A DNA stretch of 64,000 bases from Capillimicrobium parvum. GTDB lineage: Bacteria > Actinomycetota > Thermoleophilia > Solirubrobacterales > Solirubrobacteraceae. Positions 6,828 to 16,023 of the stretch are shown piece after piece (position 1 is the first letter of the stretch; every line of letters begins with the position of its first letter). The DNA lies in assembly GCF_021172045.1 (NCBI RefSeq), contig NZ_CP087164.1, forward strand, positions 806,001-870,000, written 5' to 3'. Below the pieces are notes generated by a model. That model searched no databases, was not told the origin of the DNA, and worked only from the letters and a program-made list of their open reading frames with translations. A program made the translations under genes and the position numbers.

Positions 6828-9689
6828 ATGCCGACCGGAGGCCGCACGTCCGCCGCCCTGGACCCCGAGGAGCGGGCCGAGCGGCTCCCGGCCGCCCTGG
6901 ACCCCGAGGAGCGGGCCGAGCGGCTCCTGGCCGCCCTGGACCCCGAGGAGCGGGCCGACCGGCTCCTCGCCGACCTGGGGACGGCCGCCGGCGGCCTCGG
7001 CGCGCGGGAGGCCGAGCGCCGCCTGGCGCAGCACGGCCCGAACGAGATCCGCCGGGTCGAGGGCGAGCGGTTGTGGCGGCGGATCGTCCGCCAGCTCATG
7101 GATCCGCTCGCGCTGCTGCTGTGGGCGGCGTCCGGGTTCGCGGTCGTCGAGGGGTCCTACGCGGTGGCGATCGTGATCGTCGCAGTCATCCTGCTCAACG
7201 CCGTCTTCGCGCTGCTGCAGGAGCGCCAGGCCGAGCGCGCGACCGAGGCGCTGCGGGAGTACATCTCGGCGCGGGTGCGCGTGCGGCGCGACGGGCAGGC
7301 GAGCGAGATCGAGGCGGCGGCGCTCGTGCCGGGCGACATCGTGCTCGTCGGCGAGGGAGAGCGGCTGGCGGCGGACGTGCGGCTCCTCGACGGCGCGGTC
7401 GAGGTCGACATGTCGCCGCTGACCGGCGAGTCGCAGCCCGTGCTGCGCACGGCGGCGCGATCGCGGCCGGCGGCGATGCGCATCGAGGCCGAGGATCTGC
7501 TGTTCACCGGCACGCTGTGCACGGGCGGCGAGGCGGTCGGCGTGGTCTACGCGACGGGCATGGCGACGCAGCTCGGCCGGATCGCCGCGCTGAGCCAGCG
7601 CGTCGGGACCGAGCTGACCCCGCTGCAGCGCCAGGTCAACCACGCGGCGAAGCTCATCGCCGTCTTCGGCGTGCTCAGCGGCATCGTGCTGTTCGCCGTG
7701 GGCACGCTGGCCGCCGGCCTGTCGCTGGGCGACTCGCTGAACTTCGCGATCGGTCTGCTGGTCGCCAACGTGCCCGAGGGCCTGCTGCCGACGATCACGC
7801 TCGCGCTCGCCGTGGGGGCACGGCGGATGGCGCGCCGCCGGGCGCTCATCAAGCGTCTGCCGGCCGTGGAGACGCTCGGCTCCACGGACGTCATCTGCAC
7901 CGACAAGACCGGGACGCTGACCGAGGGGCGGATGGCGGTGAAGCTGTGGTGGACCGACGCGGGCGAGCGAGCGCCGGGCCGTGACCCGTTCGACGGCGAA
8001 CCGTGGTCGGGGCTGCTGCAGACCGCGGTGCGCTGCAACAACGCCTCGGCGCGCGAGGTGGCCGGCGGCTGGGAGCGGACGGGCGACCCCACCGAGTCCG
8101 CCCTGCTGGTCGGGGCGGCGCTCGCCGGGGCCGACATCGCCGGGCTCCAGGACGAGCGCGACGCGGCGCGAGCGCGGCTGCTGCACTTCGACGCGCGGCG
8201 CAAGCGCATGACCACGCTCGACCACGAGCCGGACGGTCCGTGGTGGCACGCGAAGGGCGCACCGCTCGAGCTGCTCGACCGGTGCGTCGCCATCCGCACC
8301 GCCGCCGGCGACCGGCCGCTGACCGGCGAGGACCGCGCGCGCGTCGCCGCGACGTTCGAGCGCTACGCGGCGCAGGGGCTGCGCGTGCTCGGGCTCGCCG
8401 AGCGGCGCGCGGAGGACGGCGCCGGCGAGGCGCCGCGCGACGCGGCCGAGGCCGCGCTCGTCTTCCTCGGCCTGTGCGCGCTCGAGGACCCGCCCCGCGC
8501 GGGCGTGGCCGAGGCCGTGGCGCTCTGCAGGGCGGCGGGCCTGCGGATCATCGTCATCACCGGCGACCACGGGGCAACGGTCGCGGCGATCGCCCGGCAG
8601 GTCGGGATCACCGACGGCGACCCGGTCGTCGTCGCGGGCCCGGACCTCGAGGGCCTGCCCGAGCCGGAGCTCGACGCGCTGCTGCGCACCACCGACGACC
8701 TCATCGTCGCGCGCAGCAATCCGGAGACGAAGCTGCGGATCGTCGACTCGCTGCGCTCGCAGGGCCATGTGGTGGCGATGACCGGCGATGGCGTCAACGA
8801 CGCTCCGGCCCTGCGGCGCGCCGACATCGGCATCGCGATGGGCGCCTCCGGGACCGACGTCGCCCGCGAGGCGGCGACGATGGTCCTCACCGACGACAGC
8901 TTCGCCTCGATCGCCGCCGCGGTCGAGGAGGGCCGGGTCGTCTACGACAACGTCCGCAAGTTCATCACGTACGTCTTCGCGCACGCCACGCCGGAGGTCG
9001 TGCCGTTCATCGTCTTCGCGCTCGCCGGCGGCGCGATCCCGCTGCCCCTGACGGCGCTGATGATCCTGGCCATCGACCTCGGCACGGAGACCGTCCCGGC
9101 GCTGGCCCTGGGCCGGGAGCCCGGCGAGCCGGACATCATGCGCCGCCCCCCGCGCAGGCGTGACGCGGGGCTGCTCGACCGCTCCGTGCTCACGCGGGCA
9201 TGGCTGTGGCTGGGCATCGTCGAGGCGGCGCTGGTGCTCGGCGGCTTCCTGTGGGTGCTGCTGCGCGAAGGCTGGACCCTCGGTGACCCCACGGGCGCCG
9301 GAACGCCGTTGCACGACGCGCACCTGACCGCGATGACGATGACGTTCGCGGGCATCGTGGCGTGCCAGGTCGGGGCCGCGTTCGCCTGCCGGACGGAGCG
9401 GGCTTCGTTGCGCACGATCGGCCTGACCACCAACCGCCTGCTGCTGTGGGGGATCGCCTTCGAGCTGGCCTTCGCCGCAGCGATCATCTACCTGCCGTTC
9501 CTGCAGCCGGTGTTCGACAGCGCCCCGCTCGGGCCCGCCGAGCTCGCCGTCCTGGCCACCTTCCCCGTCATCGTGTGGGGCGTCGACGAGCTGCGGCGCT
9601 GGTGGCTGCGCCGGCGGCCGGCCCGGTGTGCGGATGTGGGCAACTGCTTGGAGGCGGATCGGCAAGACGCGCGCGCGAACCGCTCGTAA
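6828..9689 (+). CDS. Cation-transporting P-type ATPase, P2-type (P2C-like)
   Basis: A 953-residue pump. Landmarks: actuator loop TGES at residues 199-202, M4 motif VANVPEGLLPT, phosphorylation site DKTGTLT with D359, nucleotide-domain KGAP, hinge TGDGVND at 652-658, and six C-terminal helices. The M4 sequence, ETLGSTDVICTDKTG and IDLGTETVPALALG resemble animal Na,K/H,K-ATPases more than bacterial Kdp or Cu pumps, so a monovalent-cation or Ca2+ substrate is likely. It acts in the plasma membrane. Before the usual N-terminal domain lies a threefold 13-residue repeat. The ATG at 6828 has little ribosome site, so the true start could be inside the repeat. Confidence 0.92.
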   Translation: MPTGGRTSAALDPEERAERLPAALDPEERAERLLAALDPEERADRLLADLGTAAGGLGAREAERRLAQHGPNEIRRVEGERLWRRIVRQLMDPLALLLWAASGFAVVEGSYAVAIVIVAVILLNAVFALLQERQAERATEALREYISARVRVRRDGQASEIEAAALVPGDIVLVGEGERLAADVRLLDGAVEVDMSPLTGESQPVLRTAARSRPAAMRIEAEDLLFTGTLCTGGEAVGVVYATGMATQLGRIAALSQRVGTELTPLQRQVNHAAKLIAVFGVLSGIVLFAVGTLAAGLSLGDSLNFAIGLLVANVPEGLLPTITLALAVGARRMARRRALIKRLPAVETLGSTDVICTDKTGTLTEGRMAVKLWWTDAGERAPGRDPFDGEPWSGLLQTAVRCNNASAREVAGGWERTGDPTESALLVGAALAGADIAGLQDERDAARARLLHFDARRKRMTTLDHEPDGPWWHAKGAPLELLDRCVAIRTAAGDRPLTGEDRARVAATFERYAAQGLRVLGLAERRAEDGAGEAPRDAAEAALVFLGLCALEDPPRAGVAEAVALCRAAGLRIIVITGDHGATVAAIARQVGITDGDPVVVAGPDLEGLPEPELDALLRTTDDLIVARSNPETKLRIVDSLRSQGHVVAMTGDGVNDAPALRRADIGIAMGASGTDVAREAATMVLTDDSFASIAAAVEEGRVVYDNVRKFITYVFAHATPEVVPFIVFALAGGAIPLPLTALMILAIDLGTETVPALALGREPGEPDIMRRPPRRRDAGLLDRSVLTRAWLWLGIVEAALVLGGFLWVLLREGWTLGDPTGAGTPLHDAHLTAMTMTFAGIVACQVGAAFACRTERASLRTIGLTTNRLLLWGIAFELAFAAAIIYLPFLQPVFDSAPLGPAELAVLATFPVIVWGVDELRRWWLRRRPARCADVGNCLEADRQDARANRS
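6852..6968 (+). repeat. Three 39-bp tandem repeats inside the P-type ATPase gene
   Basis: Units at 6852-6890, 6891-6929 and 6930-6968 encode AALDPEERAERLP, AALDPEERAERLL and AALDPEERADRLL. They are nearly identical at the DNA level, so the expansion is recent or kept uniform by conversion. Each unit predicts an amphipathic helix and leads in frame into the normal N-terminal domain. Confidence 0.92.
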
Positions 9690-9834
9690 GGTCAGGGCAC
9701 CGTCCGGCCATGAGGTCGCATCGAACCTTCGGCGCCGGGCGGATCGTCGGCCGCGAACCGGCGGCGCGGCCCGGGTCGGGGCCGCGGCGGAGGCGCTGGC
9801 GCGCGCCGAAGGGCTCGGAGGAGGACGGAGGATC

Positions 9835-11208
9835 ATGAGGCGCTTGGCACGGAGCATTCCGGCGGTCCGCCCGCGGCCCGCCATCGCGGCCCTGCTGGCG
9901 GCCGGCGCGCTGGGCGTCGTCGCCGGCTGCGGCAGCAACGACTCGTCCACGTCGCCGGCGACGGGTGCGTCGACGAGCGCGGCGAGCACCGCCGCATCCA
10001 CCGCGGCGCCGACGACGGCCGAGGCGCCGGCGAGCACGACGCCGGCAGCGGGCGGCAGCTCGCAGTCGGTCACCGACTACGCCGCCTACGTCGGCGGCAG
10101 CGGCAAGGCGGACGCGGGCAAGTCGCCGGTGTACGTCGGCTGGGTCAACCAGGAGGGCGGGCAGCAGACGATCGGCGCCGCCGCGACCGACGGCGCGGAC
10201 CTCGCCGTCCAGGCCGTCAACGACATGTACGGCGGCATCGACGGGCACCCGCTCAAGCTGAAGAAGTGCTTCATCAAGAGCGCCGAGGAGGAGGGCACGA
10301 GCTGCGCCCAGAAGCTCGGCAACGATCCGGACGTGAAGCTCGTCGTGATGGGCGGCGTGGCGATCGGGATCCAGGCGTTCTACTCGTCGATCGACAAGCC
10401 GGTGATCACCGGCGTCGCGGTCACGCCGGTGGACGGCGCGCAGAAGAACGCGACCGTCCTGTTCGGCGACGCGACCCACGTGCTCGGGCCGTTCGGCACC
10501 TATGCGCGCGACGTCCTCGGGGCGAAGACCGCCGCGCTGGTCTACCCGAACATCTCCGGCATCACCGACGGCGCCGCGGCGCTGCAGAAGGGGCTGCAGG
10601 ACGCCGGCATCACGGTCAAGCGGGTCGGCTACTCGCAGGGCCAGACCGACCTCATCGGACCGCTGACGGCCGCGGGGGCGCAGAACGCCGACATCGTCAT
10701 CCCGTACAGCGATGCCTCCGGCTGCGTCAACCAGGCCAAGGCGCTCAAGCAGCTCGGCATCACGGACAACAAGAAGATCGTGTCCGCCCCGCTGTGCCTG
10801 AACCCGACGGTGTCCGAGGGCCTCGGCGGCGACTATCCGATCTGGACGTACGCGATCGCCAGCTCGCTGTACGGCGACCCGACGGACCCCGGCATGAAGC
10901 CGTACATGGCGCTGACGGAGAAGTACAAGGTCAAGACGGCGCCGGACCCGTGGGTCATCGTCTCGTTCGGGACCATGCTCACGGCGGCGAAGATCCTCAA
11001 CCAGGTGGGGCCGGACAAGGCGACGACGGCCGCGATCGTGGACGCCGCGCATTCGTTCAAGGGCCCCGTGGCGCTGGGCGCCCCGTCGCTGCAGTGCGGC
11101 AAGGACCCGAAGGCCCCGGCGATCTGCAACGACCAGACCCAGTTCTTCACGTACAACGGGAAGAACGACTTCAAGAAGGCGGCGCCGTGGTCACGGCCGC
11201 CCAGCTGA
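9835..11208 (+). CDS. Branched-chain-amino-acid-type substrate-binding lipoprotein
   Basis: A 457-residue lipoprotein. The start at 9835 follows GGAGGACGGAGG. The signal peptide ends in the lipobox VAGC (C32), followed by a Ser/Thr/Ala-rich tether of about 40 residues. The rest is a periplasmic-binding-protein type I fold, with YVGWVNQEGGQQTIGAAATDGADLAVQAVN and the two-lobe pattern of LivJ relatives. Cysteines are present in the mature part (KKCFIKSAEEEGTSC). It should capture the substrate outside the membrane for the permease and ATPases encoded downstream. These binding proteins take amino acids, aromatic acids, urea or amides; the substrate is not readable here. Confidence 0.9.
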   Translation: MRRLARSIPAVRPRPAIAALLAAGALGVVAGCGSNDSSTSPATGASTSAASTAASTAAPTTAEAPASTTPAAGGSSQSVTDYAAYVGGSGKADAGKSPVYVGWVNQEGGQQTIGAAATDGADLAVQAVNDMYGGIDGHPLKLKKCFIKSAEEEGTSCAQKLGNDPDVKLVVMGGVAIGIQAFYSSIDKPVITGVAVTPVDGAQKNATVLFGDATHVLGPFGTYARDVLGAKTAALVYPNISGITDGAAALQKGLQDAGITVKRVGYSQGQTDLIGPLTAAGAQNADIVIPYSDASGCVNQAKALKQLGITDNKKIVSAPLCLNPTVSEGLGGDYPIWTYAIASSLYGDPTDPGMKPYMALTEKYKVKTAPDPWVIVSFGTMLTAAKILNQVGPDKATTAAIVDAAHSFKGPVALGAPSLQCGKDPKAPAICNDQTQFFTYNGKNDFKKAAPWSRPPS

Positions 11209-11297
11209 TGCTAGGGGTGCCGACGCCGGCCCGCGGCATCCAAGGTGGGTTTGCAGCGTCTGCCGGCGGGAGGCGGGCCCCCGTGGGATCACACTAG

Positions 11298-13274
11298 ATG
11301 CAGCAGCTCCTGCTGTTCGTCCTGCTGGGCCTCGGTTCGGGGGCGCTCATCGCCGGCATCGCGCTGGCGGTGGTGCTCACGTACCGGGGCTCCGGGATCA
11401 TCAACCTGGCCACCGGCAGCATCGCGATGCTGTCGGGGTACTGCTACTGGGCGCTGAAGACCGGTGCGGTCGGCTCCGGGATGTCGACCACGCCGGCGCT
11501 CGTCCTGACGTTCGTCTACACGCTGCTCATCGGCGCCGCGATGGAGCTCATCGCGTTCCGCCCGTTGCGCAACGCCTCGCCGCTGGCGAAGCTCGTCTCC
11601 TCGCTGGGCGTGCTGCTCATCGCCCAGGCGTCGATGCTCCTCGCGTTCGGCACCACCCAGAAGCCGCAGCCGCCGATCCTGCCCAGCGGCGTCGTCACGG
11701 TCTTCGGCACGACGGTGCCGGTCGACCGCTTCATCCTCGCCGGCATCGTCGTCGCCGTGACGATCCTGCTCGCCGCCGTCTACCGCTGGAGCCGGTTCGG
11801 CCTGGCCACCCGCGCCGCGTCCGAGAACGAGGTCTTCGCCCTCCTCGCCGGCTTGTCGGCGAACCGCCTGTCGATGGTGAACACGCTGCTGGCGAGCGTC
11901 GTGGCGGGGTCCATCGGCGTCCTCGCCGCGTCGATCACCCAGCTGGACTCGATCTCGCTGCCGCTCCAGGTCGTCCCCGCGCTCGCCGCCGCGCTGCTCG
12001 CGCGGCTGACCTCGTTCGCGATCGCGGCCGCCGCCGGCTTCGGCATCGGGATCATCAACTCGCTGCTCGACTACTTCTCGAACCAGAGCTGGTACCCGAC
12101 CGACAACGGCGTGCCGCTCCCGGGCGTGAAGGAGCTCATCGCCTTTCTGATCATCATCACGGCGATGTTCCTGCGCGGCGCGTCGCTGCCGGGCCGCGGC
12201 GAGCTCATCGAGCAGCGGCTGCCGTTCGTGCCGCGGCCCGAACGGCTGGCGGCGCCGGCGGTCACCGCGTCGATCGTGTGCGCGGCGGCGTTCGTCGTGC
12301 TGCCGTTCGACTTCCGCCAAGCGCTGATCAACACACTCATCGGGATCGTGATGGCGCTGTCCCTCGTGGTCATCACGGGGTTCGTCGGCCAGATATCCGT
12401 CGTCCAGCTGAGCCTCGCCGGGGTCTCCGGCTTCACGGTGTCGCACCTCGCGGTCGACGCCGGCATCGGCTTCCCGCTGGCGCCGCTGGCGGGCGCCGGG
12501 CTGGCGGTGCTGCTCGGCGTGCTGACGGCCGTCTCGGCGCTGCGCGTGCGCGGCGTGGCGCTCGCGGTGGTCACGCTCGGTGCCGCGGTGGCGATCGTCA
12601 ACTTCGGCTTCATCAACTCGACGTGGGGCGGCGGTGACACGGGCTCGCCGGTGCCCGAGCCGCACCTGTTCGGCCTCGACCTGGGTCCGCGCTCGGCGTT
12701 CCACGGGCTCGACGGCGGGCTGCCCAGCCCGGTGTTCGGCTGGGTCGTGCTGGCGGTGACCGTCGCCCTGTGCCTGTTCGTCGCGTCGCTGCGGCGGGGG
12801 GACTTCGGCCAGCGGATGCTGGCGGTGCGATCCAACGAGCGCGCCGCATCGGCCGCCGCCGTGGACGTGCGGACCGTCAAGCTCGTCGCATTCTCGATCA
12901 GCGCCGGCATCGCCGGGATCGCGGGGGCGCTGTACGCCTACAACTTCGGGTCGGTCAGCGCGGAGCGGTTCGGGGCGCTGACCGCGCTCGCGCTCATCGC
13001 GTTCGCCTACGCGGGCGGGATCACGCTGGTGTCCGGCGCCGTGTTCGCCGGGCTGATCTCGACCGAGGCGATCGTCCCGCACGCCATGGACAAGTGGCTG
13101 GGGATCAACGGCAACTGGTTCCTGCTGTTCGGCGGCGTGATCCTGATCTTCACGCTGATCCAGCATCCCGAGGGCGTCGCCGGGGCCTTCTACAAGTGGC
13201 TGCACCGGCGGCGCCGGCCGACCCGAGCCGATGCGCCCGGCCGCGTCCGGCCCGAAGCGCAGGTGGAGCGATGA
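11298..13274 (+). CDS. Branched-chain-type ABC permease, LivH-LivM fusion
   Basis: The 658-residue protein joins both permease subunits of a Liv-type importer in one chain: residues about 1-300 are LivH-like (GLGSGALIAGIALAVVLTYR and NLATGSIAMLSGY), and about 320-640 are LivM-like (FVGQISVVQLSLAGVSGF, then VRSNERAASAAAVDV, the EAA-like loop). Most family members have two genes. The C-terminus is basic and cytoplasmic. The stop overlaps the start of the first ATPase as ATGA. Eighty-nine bases separate it from the binding-protein gene. Confidence 0.92.
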   Translation: MQQLLLFVLLGLGSGALIAGIALAVVLTYRGSGIINLATGSIAMLSGYCYWALKTGAVGSGMSTTPALVLTFVYTLLIGAAMELIAFRPLRNASPLAKLVSSLGVLLIAQASMLLAFGTTQKPQPPILPSGVVTVFGTTVPVDRFILAGIVVAVTILLAAVYRWSRFGLATRAASENEVFALLAGLSANRLSMVNTLLASVVAGSIGVLAASITQLDSISLPLQVVPALAAALLARLTSFAIAAAAGFGIGIINSLLDYFSNQSWYPTDNGVPLPGVKELIAFLIIITAMFLRGASLPGRGELIEQRLPFVPRPERLAAPAVTASIVCAAAFVVLPFDFRQALINTLIGIVMALSLVVITGFVGQISVVQLSLAGVSGFTVSHLAVDAGIGFPLAPLAGAGLAVLLGVLTAVSALRVRGVALAVVTLGAAVAIVNFGFINSTWGGGDTGSPVPEPHLFGLDLGPRSAFHGLDGGLPSPVFGWVVLAVTVALCLFVASLRRGDFGQRMLAVRSNERAASAAAVDVRTVKLVAFSISAGIAGIAGALYAYNFGSVSAERFGALTALALIAFAYAGGITLVSGAVFAGLISTEAIVPHAMDKWLGINGNWFLLFGGVILIFTLIQHPEGVAGAFYKWLHRRRRPTRADAPGRVRPEAQVER

Positions 13275-14044
13275 GCGCGGTGCTGGAGACCGCGGGCCTG
13301 TCGGTGCGCTTCGGCGGCGTGCATGCGCTCAGCGACGTCGCGCTGACCGTCGGCGAGGGCCGGCTCGTCGGGCTGATCGGCCCCAACGGTGCCGGCAAGA
13401 CGACCTTCGTCGACGCGATCTGCGGCTTCGTCCGCTGCAGCGGGCGGATCGAGCTCGACGGCCGCTCGCTCACCGGCCGCTCGCCACACGAGCGGGCGCG
13501 CCTCGGCCTCGCGCGCACCTGGCAGGCCAGCGAGCTGTTCGACGATCTCACCGTGCGCGAGAACCTCAACGTCGCGGCGCGCCGCCCGAGCGCCTGGACG
13601 GTGGTGCGGGAGCTGTTCCGGTCCTCCCCGGAGAGCGCGCCGCCGGTCGACGAGGCGCTTGAGACGGTCGACCTCGAATGGGCCGCGGACGCGATGCCGA
13701 CCGACCTGTCGCAGGGGCAGCGCAAGCTCGTCGGCGTGGCCCGCGGGATCGCCATGGGGCCGCGCATCCTGTGCCTCGACGAGCCGGCGGCGGGGCTCGA
13801 CACGACCGAGAGCGCGGACCTGGGCCGCCGGCTGCGCGCGATGGCCGACCAGGGCCGCTCGATGCTGCTCATCGACCACGACATGGGGCTCGTGCTCGGG
13901 ATCTGCGACCACATCTTCGTGCTCGAGTTCGGCAGGCTGATCGCCGCCGGGCCGCCGGACGAGGTGCGCCGCGACCCGGGGGTCGTGGCCGCCTACCTGG
14001 GCAGCGGCGCCGGCGAGCGGAGCGACGAGGGAGAGCCCGCATGA
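13271..14044 (+). CDS. ABC importer ATP-binding protein, LivG type
   Basis: A 257-residue ATPase with Walker [11 protein letters not shown]-loop region [20 protein letters not shown], signature [14 protein letters not shown], Walker [13 protein letters not shown] and H-loop [10 protein letters not shown], all typical of LivG. It begins at the ATG overlapping the permease stop, behind GGTGGAG, and its stop overlaps the next ATPase start (ATGA). It should form the ATPase heterodimer with the LivF-type protein and drive uptake through the fused permease. It lacks the usual longer LivG insert, so it is a short member. Confidence 0.92.
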   Translation: MSAVLETAGLSVRFGGVHALSDVALTVGEGRLVGLIGPNGAGKTTFVDAICGFVRCSGRIELDGRSLTGRSPHERARLGLARTWQASELFDDLTVRENLNVAARRPSAWTVVRELFRSSPESAPPVDEALETVDLEWAADAMPTDLSQGQRKLVGVARGIAMGPRILCLDEPAAGLDTTESADLGRRLRAMADQGRSMLLIDHDMGLVLGICDHIFVLEFGRLIAAGPPDEVRRDPGVVAAYLGSGAGERSDEGEPA

Positions 14045-14760
14045 CCGAGGCGGTGCTGTCGATCGAACGGCTGGCCGCCGGCTACGAAGGGGCGCCGGTG
14101 GTGCGCGATCTGGACCTCACCGTCGGTCGCGGCGAGGTGATCGCGCTGCTCGGCGCCAACGGAGCCGGCAAGACGACGACGCTGCGCGCCATCTCGGGCA
14201 TCGTCCGTCCGCTGGACGGGCGCCTCACCGTCGACGGTCAGGATCTGCGCAAGGTCTCGATCAGCGGGCGCGCGCGCATGGGCATCGCCCACGTTCCCGA
14301 GTCGCGCGGGGTCTTCTTCGGGCTGACCGTCGCCGAGCACTTCCGCCTCGGCCACCGCGGCGAGCGCCTCGACAGCGACGCCGCGTACCGCTACTTCCCG
14401 GCGCTGGCCGAGCTGCAGGACCGCCGCTGCGGGCTGCTGTCGGGTGGCGAGCAGCAGATGCTCGCGGTCGCGCGCGCCCTGGCCCGTCACCCGCGCCTGC
14501 TGCTGCTCGACGAGCTCAGCCTCGGGCTCGCCCCGCTCATCGTCGAACGCCTCCTGCCCGTCGTGCGCCGGTACGCGGACGACAGCGGGTGCGGGGTCCT
14601 GCTGGTCGAGCAGCACGTCCAGCTCGCGCTGACCGTCGCCGACCGCGGCTACGTCCTCTCGCACGGGCGCGTCGTGCTCCACGACGACGCGGCGGCGCTG
14701 CGGTCCAACCACGAGCTGCTGATGGCGAGCTACTTCGGCGAGCACGGCGAGGCGGCGTGA
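14041..14760 (+). CDS. ABC importer ATP-binding protein, LivF type
   Basis: A 239-residue ATPase with Walker [10 protein letters not shown], the LivF-specific [16 protein letters not shown] segment, signature [15 protein letters not shown], Walker [14 protein letters not shown] and H-loop VEQHV. The ELSLGLAP variant is normal for LivF. The start overlaps the LivG-type stop (ATGA) and the stop overlaps the start of a MetE-like gene (GTGA), so the importer and the MetE-like protein are made from the same message. Confidence 0.92.
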   Translation: MTEAVLSIERLAAGYEGAPVVRDLDLTVGRGEVIALLGANGAGKTTTLRAISGIVRPLDGRLTVDGQDLRKVSISGRARMGIAHVPESRGVFFGLTVAEHFRLGHRGERLDSDAAYRYFPALAELQDRRCGLLSGGEQQMLAVARALARHPRLLLLDELSLGLAPLIVERLLPVVRRYADDSGCGVLLVEQHVQLALTVADRGYVLSHGRVVLHDDAAALRSNHELLMASYFGEHGEAA

Positions 14761-15965
14761 GCCGGCCGACGATCCGCATCCCGTGCACGCACGTCGGCAG
14801 CCTCGTCCGGCCGGACGAGCTCGTCGCGCACATGCGCCGCATCGACGCGGGGCGGCCCGGCGACGAGGACGCCTACGCGTCCTGCCTGCGCGACAGCGTG
14901 CACGAGGTCGTCCGCCGCCAGCGCGACGCCGGGATCGACATCGTCAGCGACGGCGAGTTCGGCAAGTCGTCCTGGAACCACTACGTGTACCGCCGCCTCG
15001 AGGGCTTCGAGATCCGTCCGGCGCCCGCGACGAGCATGCGCCGCGAGGAGCGCTTCCGCTGCGACGACCCGACGATCCCCACCGACTGGGCGCGCTTCCC
15101 CGACTTCTACGCCGAGTACTTCGCCAGGGAGCAGGGCGACTACGAGGAGCCGGGCGGCATCTGGGCGTGCACGGGGCCGGTCCGCTACACGGGCCACGCC
15201 GCGATCGCCCGCGACATCGCCAACCTCTCGGCGGCGATGGACGCGGCCGGCGTGGAGGACGGATTCCTGCCGGCCGTCGCGCCCGCGAGCTGCTTTCCCG
15301 TCCTCATCGACGAGCACTACGGGGGCGAGCAGGCGGCGCTGATGGGGATCGCCGAGGCGCTGCGCGAGGAGTACCGGGCGATCGTCGACGCGGGCCTGAT
15401 GCTCCAGGTCGACGACGCGTTCATCCCGTTCATGTACGACGTGCTCGTCCCGCCGGGAACGCTCGCCGACCATCACGCCTGGGCGCGGCCGCGGATCGCG
15501 GCGCTCAACCACGCGCTGGAAGGCATCCCGCCCGAGCGCGTGCGCTACCACGTCTGCTGGGGCAGCTGGAACGGGCCGCACACGAACGACATCCCGCTGC
15601 GCGACGTGCTGGACCTCATGTTCTCAGTGAACGCCGGCACGTACCTGTTCGAGGCGGCCAACCCGCGCCACGAGCACGAGTGGCGCGTGTGGGAGGACGT
15701 CGCACTGCCGGAGGGCAGGCGCATCGCGCCGGGGGTCATCTCGCACGCGACGAACGTCGTCGAGCACCCGGAGCTCGTCGCGGAACGCCTGGCGCGGATC
15801 GCCCAGCTCGTCGGCCCGGAGAACGTCGAGGCCTCGACCGACTGCGGCTTCGCCCAGGGTCCGTACCTGCGGCGCACGCACCCGACGATCCAGTGGGCGA
15901 AGCTGCGCGCGCTGGCCGAAGGCGCCGCGCTGGCATCGCGGATGCTCACCGCGGTGAGGCTGTGA
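14757..15965 (+). CDS. Cobalamin-independent methionine synthase family protein (MetE C-terminal/UROD fold), copy 1
   Basis: A 402-residue TIM-barrel protein of the MetE C-terminal domain superfamily, which also contains epoxyalkane:CoM transferases and small-thiol methyltransferases. The zinc ligand pattern is intact: H265-V-C267 within [11 protein letters not shown] and C363 in STDCGFAQG. The N-terminus has [12 protein letters not shown] and the conserved DGEFGKSSW. It is too short to be a full MetE (about 750 residues), lacks the N-terminal domain, and is coupled to a solute importer, so methionine synthesis is unlikely. A zinc-thiolate alkyl transfer or C-S/C-O bond step on the imported compound is a fair inference. 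The start is GTG at 14757. Confidence 0.85.
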   Translation: MSRPTIRIPCTHVGSLVRPDELVAHMRRIDAGRPGDEDAYASCLRDSVHEVVRRQRDAGIDIVSDGEFGKSSWNHYVYRRLEGFEIRPAPATSMRREERFRCDDPTIPTDWARFPDFYAEYFAREQGDYEEPGGIWACTGPVRYTGHAAIARDIANLSAAMDAAGVEDGFLPAVAPASCFPVLIDEHYGGEQAALMGIAEALREEYRAIVDAGLMLQVDDAFIPFMYDVLVPPGTLADHHAWARPRIAALNHALEGIPPERVRYHVCWGSWNGPHTNDIPLRDVLDLMFSVNAGTYLFEAANPRHEHEWRVWEDVALPEGRRIAPGVISHATNVVEHPELVAERLARIAQLVGPENVEASTDCGFAQGPYLRRTHPTIQWAKLRALAEGAALASRMLTAVRL

Positions 15966-16023
15966 CCGGCCGCTGTCGCTCTGCGTCGCGATAGCATCCA
16001 CCCACGAGAGAGAGGGGTCGGGT

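Noticed and set aside
6852-6968. Repeats considered as a CRISPR array
   Set aside because: Units are directly adjacent, in frame and coding; there are no spacers.
9710-9838. 42-codon ORF ending ATGA on the binding-protein start
   Set aside because: Poor ribosome site and Arg-rich end; the same DNA supplies the strong site of the real gene.
14757-15965. Methionine synthase MetE
   Set aside because: About half the length of MetE and no N-terminal domain; context is import and catabolism.
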